Positions 49,601 through 62,824 of a DNA stretch of 64,000 nt are shown one piece after another. Origin of the DNA: Phycomyces blakesleeanus NRRL 1555(-). Taxonomy: Eukaryota; Mucoromycota; Mucoromycetes; Mucorales; Phycomycetaceae. The stretch lies in NCBI RefSeq assembly GCF_001638985.1, contig NW_017265138.1, positions 62,001 to 126,000 on the forward strand. The letters are read 5' to 3'. A program made the translations under genes and the position numbers. The number at the start of each line of letters is the position of its first letter. Within the stretch, counting starts at the first letter, position 1. The notes beneath the pieces are model-generated. The model had not been told where the DNA came from. It saw only the letters and a list, made by a program, of their open reading frames with translations, and did not search any database.

Positions 49601-49740
49601 TGTTTAAAATAGACATTTACCTTTCATACATTGCATACCTGCGCTCGCAGAAAAAGTTTGACAAAGCCAATCATATCTACAAAAAGGCTATCAAAGAGGT
49701 CCCAGACCGAGAGAAGTTTGACGTTCTCTGTTCCGTGTAA
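46661..49740 (+). CDS. utp6: Utp6: U3 snoRNA-associated protein of the small-subunit processome
   Basis: Twelve exons can be joined with all phases agreeing: 46661-46741, 46896-47043, 47137-47308, 47427-47518, 47625-47987, 48105-48400, 48481-48561, 48643-48766, 48841-48936, 49017-49159, 49241-49532 and 49613-49740, giving 671 residues. The start MAERVQFNLERMVPALMDLI and the following KRKSFESRISRRIPQKIDYL are characteristic of Utp6. The rest is half-a-TPR (HAT) repeats with their W and F/Y-x-x-Y/F pattern (RLWIQYIDFAKK, ATLWILAASWEYE, KLLWHEYFRLEL, NLWTYRIDLA). The protein acts in the nucleolus in early 18S rRNA processing as part of the UTP-B subcomplex. An acidic insert (EEAMEVDEEKTED) sits in the middle, and the protein is longer than I recall for yeast. 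Intron 4 needs a GC donor (CGAG|GCAAGT at 47519) to give AARVLMQRAL; a GT site 14 bases on would insert GKY. Confidence 0.93.
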
Positions 49741-49858
49741 TTTTTTTTCTCCCCCATAACCTTTATACAATAAATACTACCTGTAGATCTGTATTTTTTT
49801 TTTCTTTTCTTTTCTTTCAAATGTTGTGAACCAAACATGTTCCATTTATTGCTCATAG

Positions 49859-51280
49859 TCACATACATAGAGTACAAATTTGTGACATATACTCTATCCT
49901 GTTTGTGGAAACGAGACTTTCTGATATCAAGGAAACCAGAAGAGTTAATAGCGCACCGAGAAAATGATTGTTCAATATATCGATCGTATCTTTGTCTCCA
50001 TGGTATACGTCAACGATTTGTTGTAAGATATATTTCATTTGACCGTCTTGGTATTTCACGAATAGAGTGTTTATATATTGTCTCTGAAGAGGCGGATGAG
50101 TACTGGAATGGACCAGACTAGCAATATAATAAAAGAAAAGTTTGGGGGCAATCTTTGCTGCCGAATCGTAGCCCGTGTAAAGTGCTTCATATAACGTGAA
50201 AATGGTATATGGCTGTGATCGTAGATATTTGTGAAAAAAAAAGTTTGATAAACGACAGGAGATAAGCTGAAGAGTATTGACATTTAGATCGCAAGTGTCG
50301 AAATTGGTATCTTAGATAAGAGCAATTTATATTGCCTGTATTAAGATTATCTGCTAATATGTCTGCTTTTTTAATCGACTCATCGTCCAAGAATACCAGA
50401 GTTTTCAAAGCGGTGTTGTCGTCCCAGTCGAAATGTAAAATGATTCCCAAAAAATACTCGATTGGTGAATAGAATCAATTAGGAGACTTGGAGTGATTAT
50501 GTCATTTAATATTTTGGTCTCCACAACTAGCTTACTGCCATCAGTATCTCCCATAATCTTTACCTACGCGTTGTAATATTTGGTTTCTACTGGTAGCAAA
50601 AATGACACTACTGCCATTTCCTTCTTATTGACAAACGTTTCTCTATGAGCATCAAGTGTTCGTTGTCTATTGTATGTTTCCCCGGTGTTAATAATTATGG
50701 CTTCGTTGTTCTTGTTGATAATAATAGCACCAACAGAAATATGGGCACAGGCAAACCGCAATTGAGTCAAGAATCTCCAATCATCGTTATAAACAAATAT
50801 AACAGTATGACCCCCCGAAAAAAAAGTGTATATAACATAAAGTAATAATCATGGGTGACGTAGCGCTTATTTTCCATTATATCTTGTCAGACTGTCCTTT
50901 CAGCCTGACCATAAAGGCTACCCAATGTGAAAAGTCGCAATAAAATAATCACTACAGGAAAAAAAAATGGGGGTTTCGCTGGAAATCTCACTGGAGAAAG
51001 CAGTCATTTTTGTTTCAATTTTGGTTTTTGGTGATTTTTTTTAATTATTATAAGCCAAAAATAAAACCACAACTTCAAAATATCCAGTCTTTTCCCAGTG
51101 TAAAATTTGATTTGGAATTACAAGAATCAACAATAGAACTAGTACTTACTTTAGTAAATCCCAAGGCACTTTCATTTTCACTCTGACTAATCATTGACCA
51201 TGTATACTGTGGCTGCCATGATTCTTGTGTCGGCTCACATTTCATCAATCTTTTGTCTTTGTGTAAGAAACGCACAGACC
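49859..51280 (-). pseudogene. Decayed protein-coding gene, family not recognised
   Basis: The minus strand has long protein-like stretches in changing frames. The 3' part (49859 to about 50215) is open for about 112 codons and reads TLYEALYTGYDSAAKIAPKL, then QMKYILQQIVDVYHGDKDTI, to a TGA. Upstream, a T8 run near 50243 separates it from another frame with HFDWDDNTALKTLVFLDDES, and further upstream is a frame (50564-50770) with FACAHISVGAIIINKNNEAI. A last piece at 51151-51275 ends ESALGFTK before a perfect donor GTAAGTACT. The succession of frameshifts and stops indicates decay, though some shifts could be introns. I do not recognise the family. Confidence 0.45.
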
Positions 51281-52059
51281 AGTTCGGAGTAGAAAAAGAA
51301 AGAGGGAGTTTTTATGTAAAGATTTTGTCCTCCCAATGGTTGCATGAACATCGATTAAGGCCAAATCTTGAATGTTTTATTATTATTTTTATTATTATTA
51401 TTTCACAGACTTCTTTCTTTATTTGATATTTAATGCACTACTTTACTATCTTACAATATCTTTATATTCTTTTAAATAAACCTTGACATCAAATACACTT
51501 TAGCCGATATAATTATGTGGCCACCTTTGATTCTGTCCAAATCAATCCATGAGAAAATAAAAGCACAAAGAAATCTTTATAAACAAGGTTTCTGTTTATT
51601 TGTTCTTATGTCAAACTCCTATCTATATAGAGTATTACTCTTCGAGTTAGAAATAAGATACTATTATTTTAATACTTGACTCCAAAGACAATACGGAAGA
51701 ACTTTTTGGATATGCTTTACTTTTAGGCGGTCAAATATAGAGTATTTAGTCAAAAACTCAAAAGTTGAACTTTTCTGAATACCTTGAACACTTTTCATTA
51801 AACAAAGGAGAGTACGGTTACTTATATACTAGAATTAAAATTTAACTGCAATCAAATTGTCCATTTCGTAATGGCTGGTATAAACGACAAGTTTTATTGA
51901 AACTGTTGACTTGCTAAGTTTATTGACAAATATGAATTGAAGTATAGTTGCATCTGTGCTTCTCTAGATAATAATGTGCATATATTGCTTATTACTTTCA
52001 ACCAAATAATATGTTTACCATCAAAATAGAATGCGATATTCTAGACTTTAATACAATAT

Positions 52060-52335
52060 CCCGCACACAAGATCATTCGGACAACACTTGGGTTCTTGGA
52101 GTTTGTTGTTAGATCTAAAGGTTTCTTCGATTTTACACAACTTGCCCACATAATAAAGGCAGCTGTGTATATCACTGATGTCAAATCACTCTTTGAGAAA
52201 AAGATCGGGTCCGTTGTACACACACAAAAAGTGAATTCAATAAAAATTCTACAATTCGGAACAAGCCATATTATTGTTCAAGGGCCCTTGAAAAATCGCA
52301 TCTCAAGAACGCAGGACATACAATATTGTCATTAA
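52060..52335 (+). pseudogene. Orphan coding-like exon, probably a fragment
   Basis: An open stretch on the plus strand reads HKIIRTTLGFLEFVVRSKGF, FDFTQLAHIIKAAVYITDVK and GTSHIIVQGPLKNRISRTQD up to TAA at 52335. The composition is protein-like and the surrounding 5 kb is otherwise empty. It could be the C-terminal piece of a lost gene. No start or partner exon was found. Confidence 0.35.
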
Positions 52336-52734
52336 TGGTTTGTACATAATAAGTAAATAAATATCAAAAAGAATTTTAAATAAATTTCTCTTCAAGTTGG
52401 GTAAAGTAGTGCGAAAGTCCTAAATTGGTCCACAATCCATAAAAACAAACATTAAATCTGAGCAAAGAATAGCTACAAAAATTTCAAAGAGCTCAGAGCA
52501 AGTACTCTGTTTCAGGTTTTTCGAGTCCTTGGGTCCTATGCTTCTTCTTCAAAAGGATGATTTCTCATTTGAACTCATTTGAGCTCCATCAAAGACCAAT
52601 AATGACAAAGTCAAATACTCTTTTTTTTATATATATATTTGCCTGAAATTTATCGTAGTTTCTCAGGTACAGAACATTAGTAAAAATAGTATCTAACGGT
52701 CCTTGGATAGCCCTTCCTATCAGACAACAAATTT

Positions 52735-53752
52735 CTTTTGTAGTTTGTTTGTACATATAAATGTTAACATTTCGGATGCTGACATCCTTGACTGTAACAC
52801 AATTTCAAATAAGACGCTATAGTTCTATAAAATAATTCTCTGCAGTATCTATTCCTATAAAATCAATCATAATAAAGGTGATAAGAACCATCAAGGGAGC
52901 ATATAAATACCAGTAGATCCCTACGAGACTACGATAGATGTTTGTTATTTGAGTGTTTGTTCCAGCAGTTTGGTTTAAGGTTATATATATTCCAATTTGG
53001 ATAATGGCTATTACGGGTATACCTCAAATGATCGATGCCATATGTTTAGTATATAAAAAAAACATCCTAAATATAGTATATGTGTATAACAATAACATGT
53101 AAAGTGAGAAAATACGCTCATAATGACAGTATTAAAGAGCAATTAATCTAGATTCTTCCAAAGGTAGATTTATTCAAAAGTACATACGTGTAACAAAGTA
53201 GTTAATCGGGTTACTTTATGGTGTTACATAGATTGTATATTACCGGGATACTCATAACTTAATTGCAGTGGTTTGGATAAAGCTTAACTTAGAAATTTGT
53301 AAGAGATTTGTAATAAATGTTTTTATTTTCCTTTGTTGATTAGTACAGAAATCCCCCTTTTTTATATCTGGAAATAACATATGTTTGCTAAATGAACTAG
53401 CAATCTGTTTGACAAACAAGTTTTACTCGTAATTGACAGTAAGTGACATTTCTTTTGGGGATACACGAGAAAAAAGTTTGCTGTACTTTGCTTTCAGAAA
53501 AAGGGAGATATATAGGCAGCATGACTTCTCATTTGATTAAATTCTGATCGTTTAGCTTAATGCAAGAAGCAAAAACATTGAACATAGCTAGATAACTGCT
53601 ACCTGTAATATTTAATTTGTTTTTGTTAAATGTTCATCTTTACTGTTTAAGTTCAAGTACAATTTATAATAAAGGCTTTGTGATAAAATATCTCCCATGG
53701 TATTTTTAAAGTTATTTGAATAGACGCAGGGTAATGAGTACAGTCGTTTGAA
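52735..53752 (+). repeat. 5' part of duplicated unit (matches 61140-62168)
   Basis: This non-coding kilobase upstream of OYE copy 1 aligns with the kilobase upstream of OYE copy 3. Most of it is about 80-85 % alike by eye, but 53503-53752 is nearly identical to 61919-62168, with only about three differences in 250 bases. It belongs to a duplication that includes the OYE genes. Confidence 0.75.
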
Positions 53753-53797
53753 ATACACTAAAGTGGTAATGAATTTAACCAGGAATTTTTATTACTC

Positions 53798-54873
53798 TTT
53801 AAGGCATTAGTTAGGGTGCTCAGCATAATTCCCAAAAAATACCAAAATTGACTCAATTGACAAACACAAAAATTGATGCTATTATTATGATATTAATGTA
53901 ACAATAGACTGTATTGTATTTCCTGACATATGTTCAAATTCAGTAATTAGTTTGATCCATAACACAGTAAAATTCAAGTTGGTTTGAGCAGCTGAAAAGT
54001 AGTTCAGTAATAGGAATGGCAAATGTCCACTAAAGCTAGCTTTTAAAATGATAAAAGTTATACTTATTGACAGCCTTTTAAATACTTTTGATATGTGATA
54101 TCTCTACTTTATTAAAAAAATATATATATAGCTAATGAAGTGTCCTTTAAGCTTAGACACATTAAGGCTAGCAGTTTTGAAAAAGTAAGACTTTAGATAT
54201 CTCTTCGCTATTAGTTTTGTATTCATCCAAATGTTCTTCAATTATTCGGAACTACAAAAAGGGTATATTAGTATTAAATTGTCTATTGGTAAAATATAAT
54301 AAAACAAAACCTTAAATTTGATTGTAAGAACAAGCATTATAATTTTTGTCATTTTAAAATCTAAAACTAGTGTATATTCGCCTTTTATATTGCTTCCCTG
54401 CTTTTCTGCTGATCAAATCAACTTGAATTTCACTGTATTTTGGTTCATACTAATTATGAAGTTTTGACAGGTTTCAGGAAGTACAATACTATGTTCTTAC
54501 TTGAAATTGAAACGACTTGGAATTTCAAGTAGAAACACTGTACTGGCATCCGGGGATGTCAACAGTCTCATAAGCTTTTTAGCTTTGTACTCTTGTTTAA
54601 TAAGGGCTGATAAATGAAAATAATAAAATTCTTCAAGTCCTAGATTGAAGACTTTTTGTTTATAGCCTTTTATGTTTATAGCTTAATTTAGACCAATAGT
54701 ATATGTACTTTAAGCTCAGAAGTATAAATCTAAAAAGCTTATGAGACTGTTGACATCCCCTATTGTTACATTTCATCCATAATAATAGCGTCAATTTTTA
54801 TATTTGTCAATTGAATCAATTTAGGTATATTTTTGTTGGGAATTATGCTGAGCATCTAGAAGAATACCTTAAA
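53798..54873. mobile_element. TIR element of about 1.08 kb, non-coding (MITE-like)
   Basis: The ends form an inverted repeat of more than 100 bases, with GCTCAGCATAATTCCCA inside both arms and ATGTAACAATAG at the inner edge of both. The strong part starts at 53817 on the left and 54856 on the right. No open frame lies within. In the paralogous region upstream of OYE copy 3 this DNA is missing, and the length difference (about 1.06 kb) fits a clean insertion. Exact outer ends and target duplication are not clear. Confidence 0.7.
54552..54760. mobile_element. 209-bp foldback/MITE with perfect 30-bp terminal inverted repeats
   Basis: Starts GGGGATGTCAACAGTC and ends GACTGTTGACATCCCC. The first and last 30 bases are exact reverse complements, and the similarity continues more weakly inwards. 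It lies inside the larger TIR element, just before its right arm. Short, AT-rich and without an open frame, it is a non-autonomous element that may be fairly young because the arms are identical. Confidence 0.75.
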
Positions 54874-55467
54874 TGATGTACACTAAAACGCACCGATATG
54901 AACCTGAATTCATATAATATTGTAAAAAGTAACTTGATAAAAGGAATATAAATATATATATCAAACAATATTATTGTCAGTAATTACTGAGAGTATGAGA
55001 CTTGTCTACAAACCCAATCAATAATACAGTGGACACAAATTATATCCTCTTCCAACATAAAGCCACTATAGTGGGCCAGACCTTTAGTCTTTTCTGCTGA
55101 ATACAACAGTTTTTGTGCATCAGGAAGCAGGATAATGTGTAGTAATTACATCACATCTTTATAAATAAGCAAAAAGTTAAACCTGTATGCTTCAAGTGAT
55201 GGACTAGGGGCGTTGTAACACCTATGTACTGCTTAATATATTGCCATTGACGGACACTTTCCTCTTATATCAAAATAATAAAAGTGTTTTCGTCCATGAG
55301 CCCATTGATTGCAAATCATATCTGTCTGGCATTTGACTTCAGAAAAGATTATTTACGGAAGCAGATGACTTTTTGATTACTAAAAAAAACGTATATATAA
55401 AGGGCCATTGTAGATATCAAAATAATTTCATTCAACTACTTCTTTACCAGCCTTTTCTTTCTCAATA
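54874..55467 (+). promoter_or_regulatory. Upstream region of OYE copy 1, TATA box at 55394
   Basis: A TATATAAAGG box at 55394-55403 stands 65 bases before the ATG. The same box is at exactly the same distance in OYE copy 3 (62751-62760). The stretch from about 55050 is shared with about 62400 onwards, including GTGGGCCAGACCT and GGATAATGTGTAGTAATTAC, so it is part of the duplicated unit and probably carries the regulatory sites. Confidence 0.65.
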
Positions 55468-56744
<1,277 letters not shown>

Positions 56745-57565
56745 AAAGCAACATAAACACCTTAATACACGTATAATTTTTGAATTTTCGGCGCTCTTGA
56801 ATACCAATAAAGGGTCGATGGTTGTTTTGTTTTTTTTTTGTAAAAAACCATTATTTTAATAAATACATTATTTTTATCATTTTGATTTTCTTTTGTAAAT
56901 TCTGCAGATATATGTGTCTTACAATACATATGCTGTGAAGGTATAACCTCAGTTCAATAAGACTCAACCTGGAATTCAGCATTCCGCCACCTATTGTGTC
57001 GAGACCCAGATAATGCGTATATACATACTTTTTGCTTTATTTTCTACTTTTTATTTATTGTTTAGTATCGTTTTAAAGTATACGGGAATATTTACTAGTA
57101 AATATTGAATCAATTTCGTGTCTACTCTTACAAGCAAAAGAAAACATAACTTTCTCTTGTGCCTTTGAACAAAAGGTGCACAGACCAGTCTAGAGTAACC
57201 TACAAATCGCTGTTATGGAAACTTGTACTCCAGATTTAGAGTTATTGCTATACCGATCAAGACCAAACCCTTCATTACTTCATTATATCTTTGCTTCTTT
57301 GATTTACTTTACTTCACTTTGGAAAGTCGCTGACATAACTACTTTGAGTAAATAGTATTAGCTGTCCCTTTTGCTGTAGAACAGTTACACAATCCCACTA
57401 AAAAAAGAATATAAAGTTATATCACGTTTGCTCTGACGTGAGCGTCAGGCCTGACAAAAAGCGCAGTCCTAAACTTTAATCGCAGATGAAAAAATTTTCT
57501 GTTACATATAGACCTCCTCCAACGCGCATCGTTTGTTTTCTCCTTGAGCAACAACAGTCCCGGTT
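56745..57565. other. Intergenic after OYE copy 1
   Basis: 3' UTR and AT-rich spacer. AATAAA-type signals occur near 56857-56862. From about 57420 the DNA becomes less AT-rich; a minus-strand frame (57417-57611, MEESPCNGRKRRLTMKPGLL) overlaps the end of the next feature and may be an alternative reading of it. Confidence 0.4.
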
Positions 57566-58041
57566 TCATAGTGAGGCGTCTCTTGCGACCGTTGCAGGGA
57601 GATTCTTCCATGCTACAAGCATCGGAAAGTGAAAGTTGTTACTCGCCAGCTCAGTTAATTCTGAGAAGTCGTGGGGCATGGTCTCTTTTCTTTTGGAAAG
57701 ACTACTGTGTACATCGCATCGCCAATGTGGAATCATGATGCTGGGGGGAGGGAGGTCTAACCTGTGGTGAGATGTGCTGGCTCTTCACTGCTAACCTGAC
57801 TGAACTCTTTAACGGCTGACGGTGAAGCTACTGGTAGTCGAATGAGCTGGACCTTATCACCTAGTGGTAAGTTCTCTGGCGAGTTCGCACCCACATTACT
57901 CGGTGACGAGATGTGGGGCTGGATGAACGGGTGCTTTCCGTTGGTTTGCCACCATTCCAGCACCTCCTTCGCTACCAAGTCAGGTTTACGTCCTGAAGGA
58001 GATTGAGCCGCGTAATGCGGGGACAAAGAACTTGGTGTCAT
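57566..58041 (-). CDS. Hypothetical small protein, two-exon model
   Basis: A plausible model is 57762-58041 joined to 57566-57660 through a 101-nt GT-AG intron, giving 124 residues. It starts MTPSSLSPHYAAQSPSGRK, followed by PDLVAKEVLEWWQTNGKHPF and KVQLIRLPVASPSAVKEFSQ; the second exon reads ELTELASNNFHFPMLVAW. The base composition is clearly less AT-rich than on either side, which suggests real coding sequence or a recent arrival. I know no family for it. It could also be a fragment of a mobile element (gag- or transposase-like N-terminus). The start could lie a few codons upstream, at the ATG at 58074. Confidence 0.4.
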
Positions 58042-59752
58042 GCTTTTTATTCTTTTCCTCATGTAAAAGAACATTAAGTGAAATTAAATCAAATAGAATA
58101 GTTTCTTTATGTATATCTTTAAATAAATAAATAAAGTCTTTTTTAATTAGTATCGTCTCCAATAAAAAAAAACACGCTTTTAAACTTTTTTTTTTTACTT
58201 GATTGAAGATGTCAATGTTGTAATTAAGAGAGCTCATTTATAAGAAAAATCAGTCTAATCGAATAAATCTGAAAAAGAAACAAAATAGAATAAATATATA
58301 ACATGTATGATTTTGTAATTATGTTGATCACTGCGTTTAATTGTGTAGGCTGTTTATGTCTATAAAGTCTATAAAGAAAATTCAGAATGATTGTTGAAAA
58401 TGCCGATGGCGCGAAATGTTTAGCTGAATTTAGCTAATCCGGATGAACATTGTAAAGAAGATGCATTGGAATGGGAGAAAGGAAAAAGGAGAAGAAATAA
58501 AGAAATATACGTTTGAAAGAGAGACAGAAAAGGCGTGATGCGGATTGAATACGCAAGCACTGCCTTCATTGAATTTACACAGAATTTGCACAATAAAAGT
58601 CAATTTGGATGAATTTATAAAATAAGCCATTTTTTTCTATTTTGCTTAGGGATAAATGCTAAAAAAAATACTGTGCTTTTGCCATTTCAATATCGTCAAT
58701 TTTCATTAAACTACTACCAAAATACATTTCTTTTACCTAATCTTGAAGAGATCGAGAAAGATATTTTCTATCAAGAAAACAATCATCATTAAGTTAGATT
58801 CATAGAAAAAGTTATTGTGCATATTGTCATATATTAATCATTGAATAAAAGTGATTTATGAAAGCACTTCAGCCTGTTTAAAAACCATCTTATTTCGATA
58901 ATACTTGCTGAAAATTGAACTATATACTGCAAGTATATTCTATTTGGATGCTTTTGCATTGAAATGCTTCGGGAGACAAGAATCGAGGTTTATTTATTCT
59001 AATAAAAAGAAAATATAGTACTTTAATGCTTGTTGGGTTTCCCATAGCCTTCTTTCCGTGTAGGTTGTATTAGACAGTGATCGTGCTTAAAAGTTTAAAA
59101 GAATAAAAATGAAATGAAATAGAGTGTTAAGAAAAAAAAACTAATATAAAATGATCATTTTAATTAAACCCCTACATATTAAAGAACATCAATCGCAGAG
59201 AAAGTTCGAGTTCAATCTACACGAATTTTATGTAAGCTATGTTATTCTGGTAAATATAATATTTTACTATTCGACTGTTTCAATTTTATAAAAATTGATC
59301 CGCAGTACAGTTAAACTGCGGTAATGATTATTTTTATTATTCTTATTAGTATTCTTATTGTTCTTATTGATAATTGATTACAAATAAAGTACACCGTAGA
59401 ATAATAGGAACACTCTATTAGAGTAACCAGTTTGCCGTAAATAATACATCGACCTATTTTATTGGAGCAAAAATGATTTTCTTTGACGTAGATTTTTTAT
59501 TTTTTTTTAATCAAGCCACAGAGTCCTATGAAGCTCTTGGTCAAGTTCTTCAATTCTTTTACCCTTGGTAAACTCGTGTACGGATATTACTTGATCATAA
59601 TTTATTATTCAGCAAGACCTATTTACAATCAATTGCTAAGCAATCTGTATAAAAATTAAAGATGAGTTATCTTAATCAAACAATTTAATATCTTTAATAC
59701 TCTAACTTTACACTTTACACTACACTTTCCATTCGACAGTTAACACCTGAAA
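58042..59752. other. AT-rich intergenic region before OYE copy 2
   Basis: No gene is seen in 1.7 kb. It has short TTATT/TTCTTATT repeats near 59328-59372 and otherwise plain AT-rich sequence. Unlike copies 1 and 3, OYE copy 2 has no TATATAAAGG box at -65. A GATAATT-rich stretch and CTTTACACTTTACACTACACTT at 59705-59728 precede its start. Confidence 0.5.
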
Positions 59753-61034
59753 ATGGCCGCTACTCTCATCACTTCTTGCCCAACTTCAAAAACCACCAAA
59801 TGGTTTTCTTTTGTCTCCACAGAGCCTAATAATACCAAGCTTCTCCAACCAACAACTCAAAAATCAATTACTTTGGATAATCGCATCGTTTTTCCTTCTA
59901 TAAATACATATTCTGCCAAAGATGGGTGTCTTACAGACTCTCATTTGTTACATTATGGATCTTTGGCTGCTCATGGCGCAGGATTAATTATTATCGAGGC
60001 GACAGCTATCGAAGCATGTGGACGGACTACGGCATACGATTCTGGCATCTGGAAAGACGAACAAGTCGAGCCTTTAAAGCGTGTAGTAAATTTGATCAAG
60101 GCGCAGGGATCAGTTCCTGGTATTCAGCTTTCTCACAGCGGCCGTAAGCTATCTATCGTACCACACTTAATTTGTAGCCGTGTGACTCCAGACGAAGACG
60201 ACGACTCGCCAGAAGAAAAATATAGCGCCTGTGATCTCAAATATACGGGTAGCGATCCACAGCCAAACGAACTCACGGTAACGGAGATCAGAGCTAATGT
60301 ACAAAAGTGGGCTGATTCTGCAATTCTTGCCAACAGAGCTGGCGTAGAAGTTCTCGAGATTAATGCTGCTAATAGGTAATATGCCACACTGTTATCATAT
60401 TGCCAAAGTTCTAAGCACTGACAACCTCTTTGTCCTCGCACTTTTATTTTATTTTTTAAAAAGACATCTGCTTCATTATTTCTTGTCTGGAAATCTAAAT
60501 AATAGAACTGATTTCTACGGTGGATCTCTTCAGAATCGAATGCGTTTTCCATTGGAGGTTGCACGGGCTGTTCGTGCTGCTTGGCCAGACGAAAAACCTC
60601 TTTGGTTTCGCCTTCCTGCAACTGATTTTTCTGATTCTGATCCTCTAAGCTGTGACCGTGATGGCTGGGATATTTATCAAGCTATTGAGTTTTGTAAGGA
60701 GCTGAAAAAGATCGGCATAGATGCCATTGCAATTGCCAATGGTACCACTACAATGAATATCAAGTACCCCGCACCTTCCACATGTCAAGCCCAATTGGCC
60801 AATGTTATCAAGCATGAAGTTGGTATCCAAACTGGAGCGACTGGATCAACATGCGCTGGTGAAGAGGCAGAGTACATACTCCAAAAATATCAAGCTGATT
60901 ACATCATTGTCGGTAGTGGATGTATTCTTAAAACTTGTTTTCCTAAAAAAGATACTCCTAAACTCTTGGCCGACAAGATATCGCTTTCTGAATCAGGCAG
61001 TTTAATAGATAGCATGTATAAACTGTCTATTTGA
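59753..61034 (+). CDS. Old Yellow Enzyme-family paralogue, copy 2, active site lost
   Basis: Two exons, 59753-60375 and 60464-61034, give 397 residues with the same intron position as the other copies. The fold signature is kept ([24 protein letters not shown], Tyr53), but key residues are gone. The redox Cys is Asn51 (FPSINTYSA), and both substrate-binding His are Asn204 and Asn207 (EINAANRHLLH). The glycine-rich FMN phosphate motif reads GATGSTCAGEEAE, and the GRE arginine is replaced (IVGSGCILKT). The frame is nevertheless open throughout with no stop, so it is probably expressed or was until recently. It may be a pseudoenzyme with a binding or regulatory role, or an early pseudogene. It is far more diverged from copies 1 and 3 than they are from each other. 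Confidence 0.88.
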
Positions 61035-62824
61035 TAGTTATACAAATCCCGTTAGAATTAGACTCACCCATGTAGATTTTACTTATATCCACTGTAATGC
61101 ATAATAGCTTTTAGATAATTCTTTTTATTGAACACCAATGTTCTTGTAGTTTATTTGTACATATAAATATAAACATTTCGGATGTTGGTATCCTTGGATG
61201 TAACACAGTTTCAAAGAGTACGAAACTTTTTTGTATAGAATAATTCTCTGTGATATTCATTTTTATAAAAAAAATAAAAGCATAGTACAAATAATGAGAA
61301 CCATCAAATGAACAAATGAATGCAAGTAGATCTCTACAAGACTACGATGAATGTTTGTTATTTGAATGTTCGATCCGGCAGTTTGGTTTCAGGTTATATA
61401 TATATATATGTGTGTGTGTGTATGACTCTAATTCTCAATCTTGCATGTATATTATACGAAAACAATATCCTAGATAAGATATATGTGTATAACACAATAA
61501 CCTGTAAAGTGAGACAATGCACTCACAATGACATTATTAAAGAGTAATTAATCTAGATTTTTCCAAAGGCAGATTTTCCCAAAGATACACATGTGTACCA
61601 ATGTAGCAAATTGGGTTATTTTATGATATTATAGAATTTGCCCATTACTGGGATATTCATAGTTGAATTCCAGTGGTTTGGGTAAAGTATGAATTGGGAA
61701 TTTGTAAGAAATTTGTAAGAAATTTATAATCTTTTTTCTTTCTGTCTCTGTTGATTAGTACAACAACTTTTTATATGTATTTAGAGAAAACACATGTTCT
61801 CCAAATAAGCTGTCGATATGCTTAACAAACAAGCTTCGTTCATAATTGGCAGTAAGTGACATATTTTTTATGGATACATGAGAAAAAAAAATCTTGCTGT
61901 ATTTTACTTACAGGAAAAGGGAGATATATAGGCAGCATGACTTCTCATTTGATTAAATTCTGATTGTTTGGCTTAATGCAAGAAGCAAAAACATTGAACA
62001 TAGCTAGATAACTGCTACCTGTAATATTTAATTTGTTTTTGTTAAATGTTCATCTTTACTGTTTAAGTTCAAGTACAATTCATAATAAAGGCTTTGTGAT
62101 AAAATATCTCCCATGGTATTTTTAAAGTTATTTGAATAGACGCAGGGTAATGAGTACAGTCGTTTGAAGTGTCCTAAAGAGGCAATTCATATTTATTGAG
62201 AAAACTGCTATTCTTAAATTAATAACACACCCAAACTCAATAATATGACTCTGGATCCAGAGAATATCACCAAAAGTAGCTTTATATAATAAAAGTTTAT
62301 ATACCATAGAACCTCAGTGTCAACGATTGCTTAAAATAGATAAAACCTGTATATTAGCCCAAAAAATAATAATACAACAAGCACAGAATATATTTTCATT
62401 CAACACAAAAACATTATAGTGGGCCAGACCTTGAGTCTCTTGGGTTGTCTAAAACAGGTTTGTGTATTAGTGAGCCAGGGAGTAGGATAATGTGTAGTAA
62501 TTACATCACATATTTATAAATAATTTAAAAAGTACAATTTGTATGGTTTAAGTGATGGATAAGGGGAGCTGTAACACGTTTGTGTTGGTAAATATATTGC
62601 CGTTGACTGACACTTTCCTCTTATATCAAAAGGATAAAGGTATTTGCGTTTATGAGCCCATTGGTTGCAAATCAAATCTGCCTGGTGTTTCGCTCCAGAA
62701 AGAATGATTTACGAAAAATGATATCTTTTTGATTACTAAAAAAAAACGTATATATAAAGGGCCATCATGGATATCAAAATAATTTTATTCAACTGCTTCT
62801 TCAACAACCTAGCCTTTCTTCAAC
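61035..62824 (+). repeat. Upstream part of duplicated unit for OYE copy 3
   Basis: 61140-62168 matches 52735-53752, and about 62400-62824 matches about 55050-55467. The short stretch between (62169-62400) is where copy 1 carries the TIR element. A TATATAAAGG box lies at 62751-62760, 65 bases before the ATG. A TA/TG run is at 61396-61420. No gene lies here; the open frame 61320-61547 is chance. Confidence 0.7.

Noticed and set aside
50945..51000. Possible CACTA-type transposon end (CACTACAGGAAAAA near 50950)
   Set aside because: Only one such end was seen, with no matching inverted end or target duplication, so it may be chance.
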